The notes below the pieces were generated by a model. It ran no database searches, was not told the origin of the DNA, and saw nothing but the letters and a program-made list of their open reading frames with translations. Position numbers and translations under genes: made by a program. From Streptococcus thermophilus (lineage in GTDB: Bacteria > Actinomycetota > Actinomycetes > Mycobacteriales > Mycobacteriaceae), in the NCBI GenBank assembly GCA_900618065.1, contig UYIL01000003.1:620001-684000 (forward strand): a stretch of DNA of 64,000 nucleotides. The letters are read 5' to 3'. Positions 35,901 through 46,235 of this stretch are shown here, one piece after another; position 1 is the first letter of the stretch; the number at the start of each line of letters is the position of its first letter.

Positions 35901-37548
35901 GCTGGAGTCAAGCCACGTGGAAAGTTGTCTGCACTCCCCATAGTCGTTCTGGGCCTGTTCCAGCTCAGGCCAGCCGAGTTCGTCGGGCAAGCCGCGGCGC
36001 AGTGACTCGGCCAGCGGTACGGCCGGGTCGCGGTGGATGATCCGGACTCGGTCGAGGAGCGATTGGATTTCAGGGTCATCGACGTGCTCAAAACCCCGGA
36101 CGAACCCGGTGCTACGTGTCAGCAGTTCGACTGGCGGGATACCAGTTTCAAGCTTTTCGACGCTCTCACCGAGCAGCTCCAGCACCAAGGGGCGAAGGTG
36201 CGGATCGGAGGCGAGCGTATCCACTATCTCGGGGTAGGCCAGGCAGGCGGTAATTCCTTCGATCATGTCTTCGCGCAGTGACTCGTCTGCAGCGAGATGG
36301 GGCAGGGGTTCCCGATCCGGTCGGCGGGCCCACCTCCCGAGAGCAATGTATTCAGCCTGTTCGTGATGAGAGAAGGCGAAGGGGATGCCGGAGGCGGCAA
36401 CTTGCTCGACTACGGCGGCGGGAAGATAGCTCAGCCGGTCGTGGGGAAACGGCACCTCCTTCAGCCCGGCGTGCGGCAGGATGTCGGCCAGCACCGACGC
36501 TAGGTCCTCAGATTCGGTCGGGGGCCAGTCCCGCAGGATGGATTCAAACCACAGAATGCGCGGGACGAAGTCGGGGTGGTTGCCTTCTTTGACCTTGTCG
36601 AGCGCTCTTGTCTTGCTCAGCAGGTTCAACCACACGTCGGTGTCCACACCGTAGGGAGTGAGCGAAAGGAGGCGGTCTACTAGGTCGTCCTCTTCCGCGA
36701 CAGCCTGGCAGATCGCTTTTTCGTAGTTCTTCCAGAAATGCGTACCGGCGTACTGGATTGATGCTGCCCGGAGCATCTCCTTGGCGATGCCTAACTCTTC
36801 TGCTGCCGGATCCAATCCGGCAGCAGAAGAGTTTGGCCAGCTCTTTTTTCATTCCGGCATGCGGTGTGAGACCGCCGCGCACCCGTTCCACGCACAACGT
36901 GCGGTAGGTCTGGTACGCCTCGGCCGGCTCCATGCTTTCTGCGAGACGTTTCGCTTCATTGCTGAGCTCCTTGGTGTTCATCGCCCCCGCGTAGGCGAAT
37001 TCCATCACGGCTTCGAGGTGGCGCTCTTCGTCGATAGGCGAGCGGTGGCGCTTTTCTGCATCGCGTGCGAGCGTGAACATTTGCGCCGCGAACCGGGGGT
37101 TCTCCGCCGCGATGCAGATCCGTCCGGCCTCTTCCAGGAACGTCGGCAGGAAGTGCGGTGCACTATTGTCCAGCTTGGCCGCCAGCTCATCGACGATCTC
37201 TTTGAAACGTTTCAGTTTCGTGTGGGCGTACCGGCCGGCCCGCTCAAGATCGGTAACGAGATTCAGCGCGTGCTGCGCGTTGGCGGGGTCGGTGAGAATT
37301 GGCCACGATGGAAAACCGATTGCCCTGCGGCGGGTGTGACCGACGTTGACCCGGTCGCGGGGGATGAGTCCCGTGACCCCGAGGGCAAGATCTTCAGCCT
37401 TCACCAATGCCTCCGGGACGAGCCGGACGATGGTGCGGTTCGGCAGCGCCGGGTGGGAGTAGCTCGCCGCGACGAGCGGTACGGACGTGTCCGTTGCATC
37501 GGTAGTGATGCCGCCCTGTTCAAGGCGGACTGTGTTCTGCTGCGTCAT
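32964..37548 (-). pseudogene. Giant conserved protein (~1527 aa), frameshifted tandem paralogue
   Basis: Two frames together match the intact upstream paralogue end to end: 37548 down to about 36830 (N-terminal, starting MTQQNTVRLEQGGITTD) and about 36815 down to 32964 (remaining 1283 residues, ending LETTRRRRR). The coding length 4585 is one more than a multiple of three. The break lies where the paralogue reads MKKDLAKLAKAAGLKP; here it is MKKELAKLFCC in one frame and AAGLDPAAEEL in the other. A perfect 41-bp palindrome covers the junction. ATG 37548 overlaps the paralogue stop by 1 base. The second frame has its own ATG at 36815, so a shortened product is possible. A sequencing error or programmed frameshift cannot be excluded. 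Function unknown. Confidence 0.75.
36793..36833. repeat. Perfect 41-bp palindrome at the frameshift
   Basis: 19-bp arms (AACTCTTCTGCTGCCGGAT and its exact inverse) around the 3-base loop CCA. The arm encoding AAEEL matches the paralogue; the opposite arm does not, and carries the frame change. This pattern fits template-switch correction of an imperfect palindrome. Confidence 0.85.
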
Positions 37549-40500
37549 CAGCGGGTCCTCCGGGTGGTTTCCAGGTCGGCGAACTGCGGTGCGTCATCAC
37601 CACGGGAGCGTTCCCAGCACGCTGGGAGCCACAACGTGGGAGGAAGGGGCGCCACGGCCACTCCCAGCATTGGCCGGGGTTTGGTGAAGTCAGGCAAGAC
37701 GACCATGCCGAAAGCCTCCTTCTTCCACAGCTCCAGCGGCACGTGCGGGGGAGCGGCTTCAAGCCATCCGCCCGGCAAGAAGAAGTTGCGTCCAGAGCGA
37801 GTCCGCTTCGCTTCTAAGACGAGGTCTACCGCAGCGAGTTCTTTGCCCGCGCGGGTGATGTCGGCTTTCTTCCAGTTGTTCCAACGGCGCACGTTCGCGT
37901 CGGTCGGGTCTGGCCACGCAAGCAATTGCAGGTAGTACCGCGCGGCGTCCTCACTGACGCTTAGCTCTGCGGCGGCGTCGGCAACAAGCTCAGGCACAAC
38001 GACGAGCGGATCGTGCGGATCCCCCTCACCGTGTTCACGCAGCCACTGCGCATACGCGGACAGCCCGCCCGACAACCGCACATCGACCGCTGCAAGCGTC
38101 TGGACATCGCCGCCGAACGCGACACCCCACTGGCGCGCCAGGTTCAGATCGGGATCCTCCGGGTCAGTGATGTCGCTCAAATCCGCGTGCAAACTGTCTT
38201 GCCAGCGATTGGATTCGATCTGGAACCGCCCTGCCGGTTGCTGTTGCGATCCGATGCTCGCTTCCTCCGGGCCAGGAAGTCCCAGGCGCTGGCGTACTTG
38301 GGCGTGATCGCGGATACGGCCGAGGTGAACGGAACCCAGGCCGGCTGGGGACTGTGCCAACTCCTCGGCGTAGTCCGCCAAGGCAGGGCGCAACGGGTCG
38401 GACAGGCCCACCTCGTTGGCGATCCAGAGCAGCATAGCCGCCTCCTCGCCCCAGAACCTCTTGTCGTGCTTGCCCGCGATGACATCTCTGAAGGTGGTAT
38501 CCCACAAAGACGTCGGTTTGCGGTCGGCCAAAGTAGCGGCGGGCTTTTCGCGGGCAGAAGTGTCAGCGTGGAGCTGTTCGGGGGCAGGTGGGTGCCCGGG
38601 CCAGCGGGCCGCCATAGTCTGGCTGTCCAGTCCATGCTCCAGCAGCTCAGCTGGGTCCTTAGGCACACCGGCAGCAAGGACGGCCAAGAAGTGCTCGTTG
38701 ACTTCTTGCAGCCTTCTTTTCGTATCCAGCGCTTCCTGGACTTTGAGGCCTAGTGCTGTGCGCAACTCCTTAGGCAGATAGTTTTCTTCAAAATCAGCAA
38801 AGTTGGGGAAACCGGCCATGATCAGGTGCGCATCCGTCACCGATACTCCGCTGGCGGCGGCGAACGCCTCGCCCGGTTCCGGTGACCACGGTTGGGGCCC
38901 ATTGGCGCTCACACGCTCCATCAGCGCATCAAAGACCGGCTCGAGATCTGTGTGCCCTGGCGCGATCTCGCGCCGTTCCAGCAGCGTGAACGTGCGCCCT
39001 CTGCGGGCCACGGGCTTGCCGGAATCAGCACGCAACAGGGTGACCGTATCGATGCCATGGTCAATCTCCAGTGTCCGCGGGGGAGCGACGTGGAGGAACG
39101 GGTCAACCCCGTCAGGTATTTGCAGGACATCAACAAACAGATTATCGGCGCCCACAAGGCCGGATTTGCGCAGCACGGACCACAGCTCTTTCAGGGCCCG
39201 AATCTCGCCAGCGGTGCGGCCCGGAATAGCGGCGAGAGCGAGAAGCGCATCGGAGTTGCCGAGCAAATCGCCCCACGAGTGTTGCGCACTGGGGAGGCGT
39301 TCCTTTTGGGCGTGCTTGGGCAGCTCGCGGTCATGCAGCCCAAGCGTTGCTGTGTCGCGCCAGATGGACATGACGTCGAACTTGATCAAGTGCGTGTGCA
39401 TTGCCGACGTGAGCACGCGCAGGTGGTGTTTCAGTGTTGGAGCGTCTGGCAGCGCGGGGGTCGGAGCCGATGTGGCCCAGCCCGGCCACGAGTGCACCAA
39501 AGCATCGGCATGCTTGGCGACGGCATCGCGTACCGCAGAGCTGGGCAGCCCGAGCAGCTCGGATACCGCCTTCTGGATCACGGTGACAGTAGGGAGACCG
39601 CGCGCTGAGATACGCTCGATCAACGGGCGTAGCTCGTCTGCGGTGATCTGACGCAACCGTGCGCTGAGTTCGGGGTCACGGGGAACCGCGTGGTGCCACC
39701 ACAGGGGTGTTTCGAAGCCGATTCCATGGTAAACCGTGGGCATGAGGTCATCCGGGTCGAGGAGATATATGGTGCGGCCGTTTCCGGCAAGAACACGAGG
39801 TTGCCCGTCGGGTAAGCGAATGACACCGCGTACTAGGGGAGCGTACGTGCCGGTAACGGGATACTCGGTCCCGTCAGCGTCCACGACGAGCTGAGAGTGC
39901 AGATCATCCGGACGGTAGAACACGGCGCTTCTGTGATAGCCGTCCGCAGTTGAGAAGAGTGAGCCCGTGGTCTCGTCGGTGACGGGTCGCAGCTGCGAGC
40001 GGGCCGGGTCAAAGACGAGATCGGGGTGGCGGCGGCGTTGCTCCTCGAACCAATCCGGCAAGGATTCGCGGCCCTTGGCGCCGGTTTTCGGATCAATCTC
40101 AACGACCTTGACCGTCTTGTGGTCGTCTTGGACCATCCAAAAGCGGTCGCCCTCGTTGAAGAACTGCTTGCTGCCGTGGCTCCACGTCGCTCGGCCTGGG
40201 CGAATGATCGTATTCGCGTCGACAAGCCGCCCACCCGGGACGGGAATAGATTCATCCGGATCGTTAAACCAGGATTGACGCGTTCGGGCCACGAGCCGCT
40301 CGCCGGAACCAGACCAGTTGATGCAATTCTTGCCGGCGGAGGGGTCAAAGTGCTGGATCGCGAACTGCCCCTCGACTTCGGTCACGCCGCCAATGGATGC
40401 GCCGGTCCAATTCTGGATGTCGTGGCTCGTGCGTCCGCACACATACGTGGCCTTGCTGCCGTTGTATGCCACGACACCCGGCCAGCACTCTTGCAGCCGG

Positions 40501-42137
40501 GCCTCGTCGTACCTGTTGCTGTTGCTTGCGTAAGCGTCTTCGAATTCGGGCCAGCCCAACTCATCGAGCAGACCGCGGCGCAGAGTCTCGGCCAGCACTT
40601 CGGCGAGATCGCTGTGATAGGTCCGCACACGGTCCAGCAAGGCTTGGACCTCGGCATCAGCGATGAAGTCGAAGTGGCGGACGAACGTGGTCACCTCGGT
40701 CAGCCGGTCGGCCGTCGGCGGGGCAGACTCAAGTAGTTCAACCTGCTCGGTGAGCATGTCGATGACCAGCGGGTGGACATGGGGGTCGTTGGACACAATC
40801 GAGGCAACCTTCGGGGATGGCAGCTCCCGCTTGATGCCGTTGATGAGGTATTTCCGTAGGTCCTCGTGGGCTGCCAAATGCGGCAGGGGGGCGCGATCCT
40901 CGCTGTCCAGCCATGCCTCCACATTGACAAAGGTCTCGGGGCCGGCGTCGTCTACCTCGACCGCCACGTCGTGAGCCGCCAACTGTTCGAGTGCTGCAGC
41001 GGGCATCTCAGTGATTGTGCGCCACGACAACGTCACCGACGTGCACCCTGCGTGCGGAAGAATGTCAGCGAGCACCGGTGCCAGCTTCTTGCTCGGCTCC
41101 GGGGAACCCCACCGCCCCCACCTGCGCTCGGAGGCGAATGACACGATCAAAGGCACGAACTCTGGGTGGGTGCCTTGTTTGACTAGTTCGAGCGCCCCGG
41201 AGGCGTCGAGAAGCTCCAGCCAGTTGTCATTCTTCGCTTCTTCCGGTGCCAGCGTCAACAGGATGGCGCGCAGCTCCTCGTCCTTCGCTGCCGCCTTGCG
41301 GATCGCGGCGTTGTAGCTCTTCCAGAAGCTCTCATTCGCGCGCTCGATGGAACCGATCCGCAGCAGTTCAGAGACGATGCGGACTTCTTCGTCGGCAGGT
41401 TTCAGGCCAGCTGCTTTTGCTAGTTTCGCCAGGTCCTTCTTCATACTGGAGTGCGGCGTTAAGCCACCGCGGACGCGTTCGACACACAGGGTGCGGAACA
41501 TTTCGTAGGCGCCGGCTGGCTCCAGTCGTTCGGAGAGGCTTTGAGCCTCTGCGGTGAGCGCCTTCCCGCTGATGGCGCCGGCGTAGGCGAATTCCATCAG
41601 GACATCGCGGTGGCGCTGTTCGTCCACAGGTAGCGCATAGCGGCGTTCGGCTTCACGCGCCCTGCCGAACATCTGCGCAGCATAACCGTGGTTGCCTACC
41701 TTCAAGTAGATGCGCGCGGCCTCCTCTAGGAAGGTCGGCAGGAAGTGCGGGGCGCTGTTCTCCAGCGATGCTGTCAGCTCTAAGATCTCTCGCTTGGTGG
41801 CGCCCGGCTTCGGACGCGCACGCCGGGTCGCTCGCTCCAAGTCGCCAACGAGGTTCAGCGCATGCTCGGCATTGTCCGGATCGTTGAGGATCGGCCACGC
41901 CGGGAAACCCACCCCGCGGCGGCGCGTGTGGCCAGCCGGAGTGCTTCCCTGTAACTCAATCCCGGACACCTCTAAGGCGAGGCGTTCTGCTTCCAGCAGC
42001 GGCTCCGGGATCAGCCGGACTACAGTGAGGCCGGGCAGGGCAGGGTGCGTGAAGGTAGCCGCAGTCAGCGGGTACGAAGTGTCGTCGGCCTGCTGCGTGA
42101 TGCCGCCTTGTTCCAAGCGAGCTCGGTAGTCACTCAT
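37548..42137 (-). CDS. Giant conserved actinobacterial protein of MoxR/VWA island
   Basis: 1529 residues from ATG 42137, which overlaps the DUF4132 gene stop by 8 bases. No recognised catalytic motif. It is largely helical in the first 500 residues; the middle contains WxGxSI, SIPVPGGRL and related short beta-rich units (about 590-780), and the C-terminal 110 residues (EDAARYYLQLLAWPDPTDAN, then KKADITRAG) are nearly identical to the downstream frameshifted copy, so the pair arose by tandem duplication. Similar giant proteins accompany MoxR, DUF5682, VWA and SWIM genes in Streptomyces-type genomes. YehI-type relationship is possible but not shown. Confidence 0.7.
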   Translation of the reverse strand: MSDYRARLEQGGITQQADDTSYPLTAATFTHPALPGLTVVRLIPEPLLEAERLALEVSGIELQGSTPAGHTRRRGVGFPAWPILNDPDNAEHALNLVGDLERATRRARPKPGATKREILELTASLENSAPHFLPTFLEEAARIYLKVGNHGYAAQMFGRAREAERRYALPVDEQRHRDVLMEFAYAGAISGKALTAEAQSLSERLEPAGAYEMFRTLCVERVRGGLTPHSSMKKDLAKLAKAAGLKPADEEVRIVSELLRIGSIERANESFWKSYNAAIRKAAAKDEELRAILLTLAPEEAKNDNWLELLDASGALELVKQGTHPEFVPLIVSFASERRWGRWGSPEPSKKLAPVLADILPHAGCTSVTLSWRTITEMPAAALEQLAAHDVAVEVDDAGPETFVNVEAWLDSEDRAPLPHLAAHEDLRKYLINGIKRELPSPKVASIVSNDPHVHPLVIDMLTEQVELLESAPPTADRLTEVTTFVRHFDFIADAEVQALLDRVRTYHSDLAEVLAETLRRGLLDELGWPEFEDAYASNSNRYDEARLQECWPGVVAYNGSKATYVCGRTSHDIQNWTGASIGGVTEVEGQFAIQHFDPSAGKNCINWSGSGERLVARTRQSWFNDPDESIPVPGGRLVDANTIIRPGRATWSHGSKQFFNEGDRFWMVQDDHKTVKVVEIDPKTGAKGRESLPDWFEEQRRRHPDLVFDPARSQLRPVTDETTGSLFSTADGYHRSAVFYRPDDLHSQLVVDADGTEYPVTGTYAPLVRGVIRLPDGQPRVLAGNGRTIYLLDPDDLMPTVYHGIGFETPLWWHHAVPRDPELSARLRQITADELRPLIERISARGLPTVTVIQKAVSELLGLPSSAVRDAVAKHADALVHSWPGWATSAPTPALPDAPTLKHHLRVLTSAMHTHLIKFDVMSIWRDTATLGLHDRELPKHAQKERLPSAQHSWGDLLGNSDALLALAAIPGRTAGEIRALKELWSVLRKSGLVGADNLFVDVLQIPDGVDPFLHVAPPRTLEIDHGIDTVTLLRADSGKPVARRGRTFTLLERREIAPGHTDLEPVFDALMERVSANGPQPWSPEPGEAFAAASGVSVTDAHLIMAGFPNFADFEENYLPKELRTALGLKVQEALDTKRRLQEVNEHFLAVLAAGVPKDPAELLEHGLDSQTMAARWPGHPPAPEQLHADTSAREKPAATLADRKPTSLWDTTFRDVIAGKHDKRFWGEEAAMLLWIANEVGLSDPLRPALADYAEELAQSPAGLGSVHLGRIRDHAQVRQRLGLPGPEEASIGSQQQPAGRFQIESNRWQDSLHADLSDITDPEDPDLNLARQWGVAFGGDVQTLAAVDVRLSGGLSAYAQWLREHGEGDPHDPLVVVPELVADAAAELSVSEDAARYYLQLLAWPDPTDANVRRWNNWKKADITRAGKELAAVDLVLEAKRTRSGRNFFLPGGWLEAAPPHVPLELWKKEAFGMVVLPDFTKPRPMLGVAVAPLPPTLWLPACWERSRGDDAPQFADLETTRRTR

Positions 42138-43029
42138 TTCCCTCCCCTTCCACTGACCGGCCTGCGTAAATGAATGTGGCCATGCGGACACCTTCGCTGT
42201 AGGCGACGGGGCCGAGTTCGCGCACGGGGACGGTCTCGCCGTCAACCTCCCACTGCAGCTCACCGGTCCAGGTTTCCTCCTCCGGGTTCCCACTTGCCCC
42301 GATCCAATACCGGGCCTCCACAAGGCGGCCGGCTTCATAGATGCGGGCCACCGCAAATCCGCCCTTAATGCCAAAACCGGCGCTCTGGGCGCGGCCGGTG
42401 GCAAAACGCCTCTGCTCGAATCGGCCATTCGCCCACGTGTCCAGCTTGGTCACGGCAGGCTCCGGAAGCGGGTCGGGCAGTCTGTACACGGCGCGTTGCA
42501 GCTGGTCGAAGCGCTGTTCCACACCGAGATCCGCGGCGAACTCCCGTAGGTCAGCAAGATCCTCAAGCAACGCGGGGTGGGGAATGAGGATCTCGTCGGA
42601 CACGATGGTGCGGGTTTCCCCGTCCAAGTCGACGATGCCGAGGCTGGTCTGCTCGTCCACGACGGACGCGTCCCGCAGAAAACCGGCTTCTTCCGTGCCA
42701 TTATTTTCACCGTCAACCGGTTGGATGATCAGGTCGCGCAACCAGGACTGCCACGCCTCATCCGGCCACACAGCAGCGATGACAGCGGCTGGGACAGGTA
42801 GCGAGCGCAACAACCAGGTTTCCACTGTTGAGCCGCATTCAGCGTCGTGGGACTGCAGCCACGTCAGCAGGTTGTCCAGCTCAAGGAATTCATCAGTTTT
42901 CTTCACCTTTGCGGGCACCGACTTCAGTACCTTGCCCTTGGCATTACGTGCCCGGATGGCCCCATCTGCAATGGTCAGGGCGTATCCCTCGGGGGCTTGA
43001 ATCCAAGTAGAGTCTGCAGGCTCAGTCAT
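42130..43029 (-). CDS. DUF4132-domain protein
   Basis: 299 residues. Matches the actinobacterial DUF4132 pattern: GKVLKSVPAKVKKTDEFLEL near residue 35, a WLLRSLPVPAAVIAAVWPDEAW segment, GFLRDA followed by GIVDLDGET, and the end GPVAYSEGVRMATFIYAGR. First gene of the island operon, overlapping the giant gene by 8 bases. ATG 43029 has TAAGTT 7 bases upstream (leaderless); GTG 43035 with a short Shine-Dalgarno AGG is the alternative. Function unknown; MolR/YehI relatives are also DUF4132 proteins. Confidence 0.78.
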   Translation of the reverse strand: MTEPADSTWIQAPEGYALTIADGAIRARNAKGKVLKSVPAKVKKTDEFLELDNLLTWLQSHDAECGSTVETWLLRSLPVPAAVIAAVWPDEAWQSWLRDLIIQPVDGENNGTEEAGFLRDASVVDEQTSLGIVDLDGETRTIVSDEILIPHPALLEDLADLREFAADLGVEQRFDQLQRAVYRLPDPLPEPAVTKLDTWANGRFEQRRFATGRAQSAGFGIKGGFAVARIYEAGRLVEARYWIGASGNPEEETWTGELQWEVDGETVPVRELGPVAYSEGVRMATFIYAGRSVEGEGNE

Positions 43030-43109
43030 GGCCACAAACTTACCTGTTTCTCAGGTTCTAGGTGGGAGAGAAAAAGTCAACGCCCGTGTCTGACTGCCGG
43101 AGTGAAATA

Positions 43110-43247
43110 ATGAGAGTCGAGAAACTAAAAGCGCAGATTAAGCTGTCTGGTAGAGCCCGTTCAGGGCTCGAGCGACGTGAATATATTTCTCAGCGAACTA
43201 TGGGGCACGATGTGGTGGACGAGCAGAAGGTTATGCTATCCGCATGA
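43110..43247 (+). CDS. Possible small basic protein upstream of PH/SHOCT gene
   Basis: 45 codons with a Shine-Dalgarno-like GGAG 7 bases before ATG 43110. Its TGA overlaps the ATG of the next gene by 4 bases, the layout of a coupled upstream gene. The sequence is basic (KLKAQIKLSGRARSGLERRE). Against it: no recognised family, and the next gene also has a leaderless -10 of its own. Confidence 0.35.
   Translation: MRVEKLKAQIKLSGRARSGLERREYISQRTMGHDVVDEQKVMLSA
43232..43237 (+). promoter_or_regulatory. -10 box of the PH/SHOCT gene (leaderless)
   Basis: TATGCT ends 6 bases before ATG 43244. Confidence 0.45.
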
Positions 43248-43858
43248 GTACTCCAGGAAACCCCTACCACGGTTCTGCCTCAATGTCGGGTGGCGGATTT
43301 GACATCAAAAACTTTGCCCGTGAAGCAGCGGAACGGGTTGCTTATCGGCACGATCACACTACTGAGCCGGGGCTGATCTGGAGTGCGGTTGGGAAGCCAG
43401 TCTCACGCGTGGGGGCTGGACGCTATTCCTTGACGGAGGATTTCCCTGTCGTCGAGCGAGGTGTTCTTTCTACCGACCGCCAACAGATCCGGACGCATGA
43501 AATCTTCGATGTAGATGGCCATCAAACAATGACACAGAAAGCTAGAGCGGTAGGTACCGTCACTCTCCGTGCAAAGCGGCCGAGTGGTGAGCTCGATTCT
43601 TTCGAGCTGGTCGACATCCCTGAATTCAGACAAGCCGTCCATGTGATTAATGCCACTGCAGAAGAAGCTCGCATACGCATGCAAAGGCGTGCCAATTCGC
43701 AGACTCTAAGGCACGAGGGGCCACAGCCAACCAGTTCTGGTGGGACTGTTGAAAATAGTCTTAATTCTGAACTGCAGAAACTTGCGGATCTGAAACTGGC
43801 CGGTTTGCTCACTGACGAGGAGTTTGCAGCAGCAAAGCGTAAACTGCTCGGACTTTAA
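43244..43858 (+). CDS. PH-like and SHOCT-domain protein
   Basis: 204 residues. The middle (about 45-130) resembles a small bacterial PH-like beta domain, and the last 30 residues are a SHOCT motif (LQKLADLKLAGLLTDEEFAAAKRKLLGL). SHOCT modules often mediate oligomerisation or membrane association. Function unknown. It is divergent from the DUF4132 operon and convergent with icd, with a bidirectional terminator between. Confidence 0.65.
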   Translation: MSTPGNPYHGSASMSGGGFDIKNFAREAAERVAYRHDHTTEPGLIWSAVGKPVSRVGAGRYSLTEDFPVVERGVLSTDRQQIRTHEIFDVDGHQTMTQKARAVGTVTLRAKRPSGELDSFELVDIPEFRQAVHVINATAEEARIRMQRRANSQTLRHEGPQPTSSGGTVENSLNSELQKLADLKLAGLLTDEEFAAAKRKLLGL

Positions 43859-43879
43859 GAAGGGTGTTGTCTAAATACT

Positions 43880-43912
43880 GAAAGGGGCAGCCCCTGTGAG
43901 GCCGCCCCTTTC
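43880..43912. terminator. Bidirectional terminator between PH/SHOCT gene and icd
   Basis: Perfect 9-bp stem GAAAGGGGC / GCCCCTTTC with A-rich and T-rich flanks on either strand; lies between two convergent genes. Confidence 0.8.
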
Positions 43913-43931
43913 ATGGTCTTAATCTACGCTT

Positions 43932-46151
43932 CTAGTCGTCCTCGGTTTTGTCGACGATCTTGTTGAAGGTCTCCGACGGGCGCATGACCTTCGTAGTCTT
44001 CTCGTTGTCCGGCCAGTAGTAGCCGCCGAGGTCGGCGGGCTCACCCTGAACGTCGAGAAGCTCTTGCAGGATCTGCTCCTCGTTGTCGGCGAGATCTTTC
44101 GCGATGGTTTCGAAGCCGGAGGCCAGCTCCGTGTCGTCCTGCTGGGACGCGAGCTCTTCTGCCCAGTAGCGGGCAATCCAGTAGTGGGAGCCACGGTCAT
44201 CGATCTCACCCACCTTGCGGGACGGGGAGCGGCCCTCGTCGAGGAAGGTCTCAATCGCGCGGTCGAGGGTGTGGCCCAAAATGCCGGCCCGGGCGTTGTC
44301 GTTCTTTTCCTCCTCGTGGAAGAAAGACTCGGTCAGTGCAAGGTACTCGCCGAGGGAGTCCCAGCGCAGGTGGTTTTCTTCCTGGACCTGCTGGACGTGC
44401 TTCGGGGCGGAGCCGCCGGCACCCGTCTCGAACAGGCCGCCACCGGCCATGAGCGGAACGACAGAGAGCATCTTCGCCGATGTACCCAGTTCGAGGATGG
44501 GGAACAGGTCCGTGTTGTAGTCGCGCAGGACGTTACCGGTGGCGGAAATGGTGTCCTCGCCGCGACGGATTCGGTCGACCGTGGTCTGGGTGGCTTCCTC
44601 GGGGGACTGGGAGGAAATGTCCACGCCATCAAGGTCGTGCTCTTCGAGGTGCTTGTTCACCAAAGCACGGATGTTGTTGTCGTGATCGCGGGCTGGGTCG
44701 AGCCAGAAGATAGTCTTCATGCCGGACTTGCGTGCCCGGTCAACAGCCAGCTTGACCCAGTCCTTGATGGCGGGGCCACGGGTGTGGCAAGCACGCCAGA
44801 TGTCGCCCTTTTCCACCTCGTGCTCCATGAGGACATCGCCGCTCGAGGAAACGACATGCATGGTGCCGTCGAAAGGCATCTTGAAGGTCTTGTTGTGGGA
44901 GCCGTATTCCTCAGCCTTTTGCGCCATGAGACCAACGTTGGGGGAGGTGCCCATCGTGGTCGGGTCGTAGGCGCCGTTGGCGCGGCAGTCGTCGATGACC
45001 ACCTGGTAGATGCCAGCGTAGGAGGAGTCCGGGATGACAGCCAGGGTGTCCTGCGGCTTATCGTCGGCGTTCCACATCTGGCCGGAGTTGCGGATCATGG
45101 CGGGCATGGAAGCATCCACGATGACATCGGAGGGCACGTGCAGGTTGGTGATGCCCTTGTGGGAGTTGACCTGCGCCAGGTCCGGGCCCTCAGCCATGGC
45201 CTTGTCGAAGGCCTCGCGGATCTCCGCGCCGTTCTCGAGGTTTTCCAGCCCGGAGTAGATCGCGCCCAGGCCGGACTCGCCGTCCAGGCCAGCCTCCATG
45301 AGCTGCTCTCCGTACTGGTCGTAGACATCCTTGAAAAAGGTGCGTACGACGTGGCCGAACATGATCGGGTCGGAGACTTTCATCATGGTGGCCTTGAGGT
45401 GGACAGAAAACAGCACTCCCTCATCCTGTGCGCGCTGGATGGCGTGGGCAAGGAAGGTGTCCAATGCCTTGGCGGACATGAACGTCGCGTCTACGACATC
45501 GCCGTTGTCGACCTGCATGTCGTCGCGGAAGACCTCTTCGCGGCCGTCTGCTCCGACGAGCTTCATGGTCAAAGTGTCATCGCGGTCGAGGATGACGGAC
45601 TTCTCGTTGTGGCGGAAGTCGTTGTCCTCCATGGTGGCCACGTTGGTCTTCGAGTCAGAGGACCATTCGCCCATGGAGTGGGGGTTCTTGCGCGCGAAGT
45701 TCTTCACCGAGCGCGGCGCACGGCGGTCAGAGTTGCCCTGGCGCAGGATCGGGTTCACAGCAGAACCCTTCACAGCGTCGTAGCGGGACTTGATGTCCTT
45801 CTCCTCGTCGCTGGACGGGTTGGCCGGGTAATTCGGAATGTTGAATCCTGCGTCCTGCAGCTCCTTGATGGCGTTTTTCAGCTGGACCAGGGAGGCGGAG
45901 ATGTTCGGCAGCTTCACAATGTTGGCTTCCGGTGTCTGCGCCAGCTCACCGAGCTTCGCTAAGTCGTCCGGGACACGCTGGTCTTCGTCGAGGTAATCCG
46001 GGAACTGGGCAAGGATGCGGCCTGCCAGTGAAATGTCACACGTTTCCACGTCCACGCCGGCGTTCGACGCGAAGGCTTCGACGATCGGTTTGAGGGAGTA
46101 AGTTGCCAACAGCGGGGCTTCATCCGTCTGCGTCCAAATGATCTTGGCCAT
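43932..46151 (-). CDS. icd: Isocitrate dehydrogenase, NADP-dependent, monomeric type
   Basis: 739 residues, the length of the monomeric IDH family (about 738-740). Oxidatively decarboxylates isocitrate to 2-oxoglutarate in the TCA cycle, giving NADPH. The start [23 protein letters not shown] and the central NSDRRAP and NPHSMGEW segments are diagnostic. A Shine-Dalgarno GAGG precedes the ATG. Monomeric IDH is characteristic of Corynebacterium. Confidence 0.98.
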   Translation of the reverse strand: MAKIIWTQTDEAPLLATYSLKPIVEAFASNAGVDVETCDISLAGRILAQFPDYLDEDQRVPDDLAKLGELAQTPEANIVKLPNISASLVQLKNAIKELQDAGFNIPNYPANPSSDEEKDIKSRYDAVKGSAVNPILRQGNSDRRAPRSVKNFARKNPHSMGEWSSDSKTNVATMEDNDFRHNEKSVILDRDDTLTMKLVGADGREEVFRDDMQVDNGDVVDATFMSAKALDTFLAHAIQRAQDEGVLFSVHLKATMMKVSDPIMFGHVVRTFFKDVYDQYGEQLMEAGLDGESGLGAIYSGLENLENGAEIREAFDKAMAEGPDLAQVNSHKGITNLHVPSDVIVDASMPAMIRNSGQMWNADDKPQDTLAVIPDSSYAGIYQVVIDDCRANGAYDPTTMGTSPNVGLMAQKAEEYGSHNKTFKMPFDGTMHVVSSSGDVLMEHEVEKGDIWRACHTRGPAIKDWVKLAVDRARKSGMKTIFWLDPARDHDNNIRALVNKHLEEHDLDGVDISSQSPEEATQTTVDRIRRGEDTISATGNVLRDYNTDLFPILELGTSAKMLSVVPLMAGGGLFETGAGGSAPKHVQQVQEENHLRWDSLGEYLALTESFFHEEEKNDNARAGILGHTLDRAIETFLDEGRSPSRKVGEIDDRGSHYWIARYWAEELASQQDDTELASGFETIAKDLADNEEQILQELLDVQGEPADLGGYYWPDNEKTTKVMRPSETFNKIVDKTEDD

Positions 46152-46235
46152 GGTTCACCTCAATTAATAGGGGCTATTCGTTTCGCTCCCACACTACCTA
46201 TTTGGTCAATCCTGCGCCGGGTACCCTGGCTTTCT

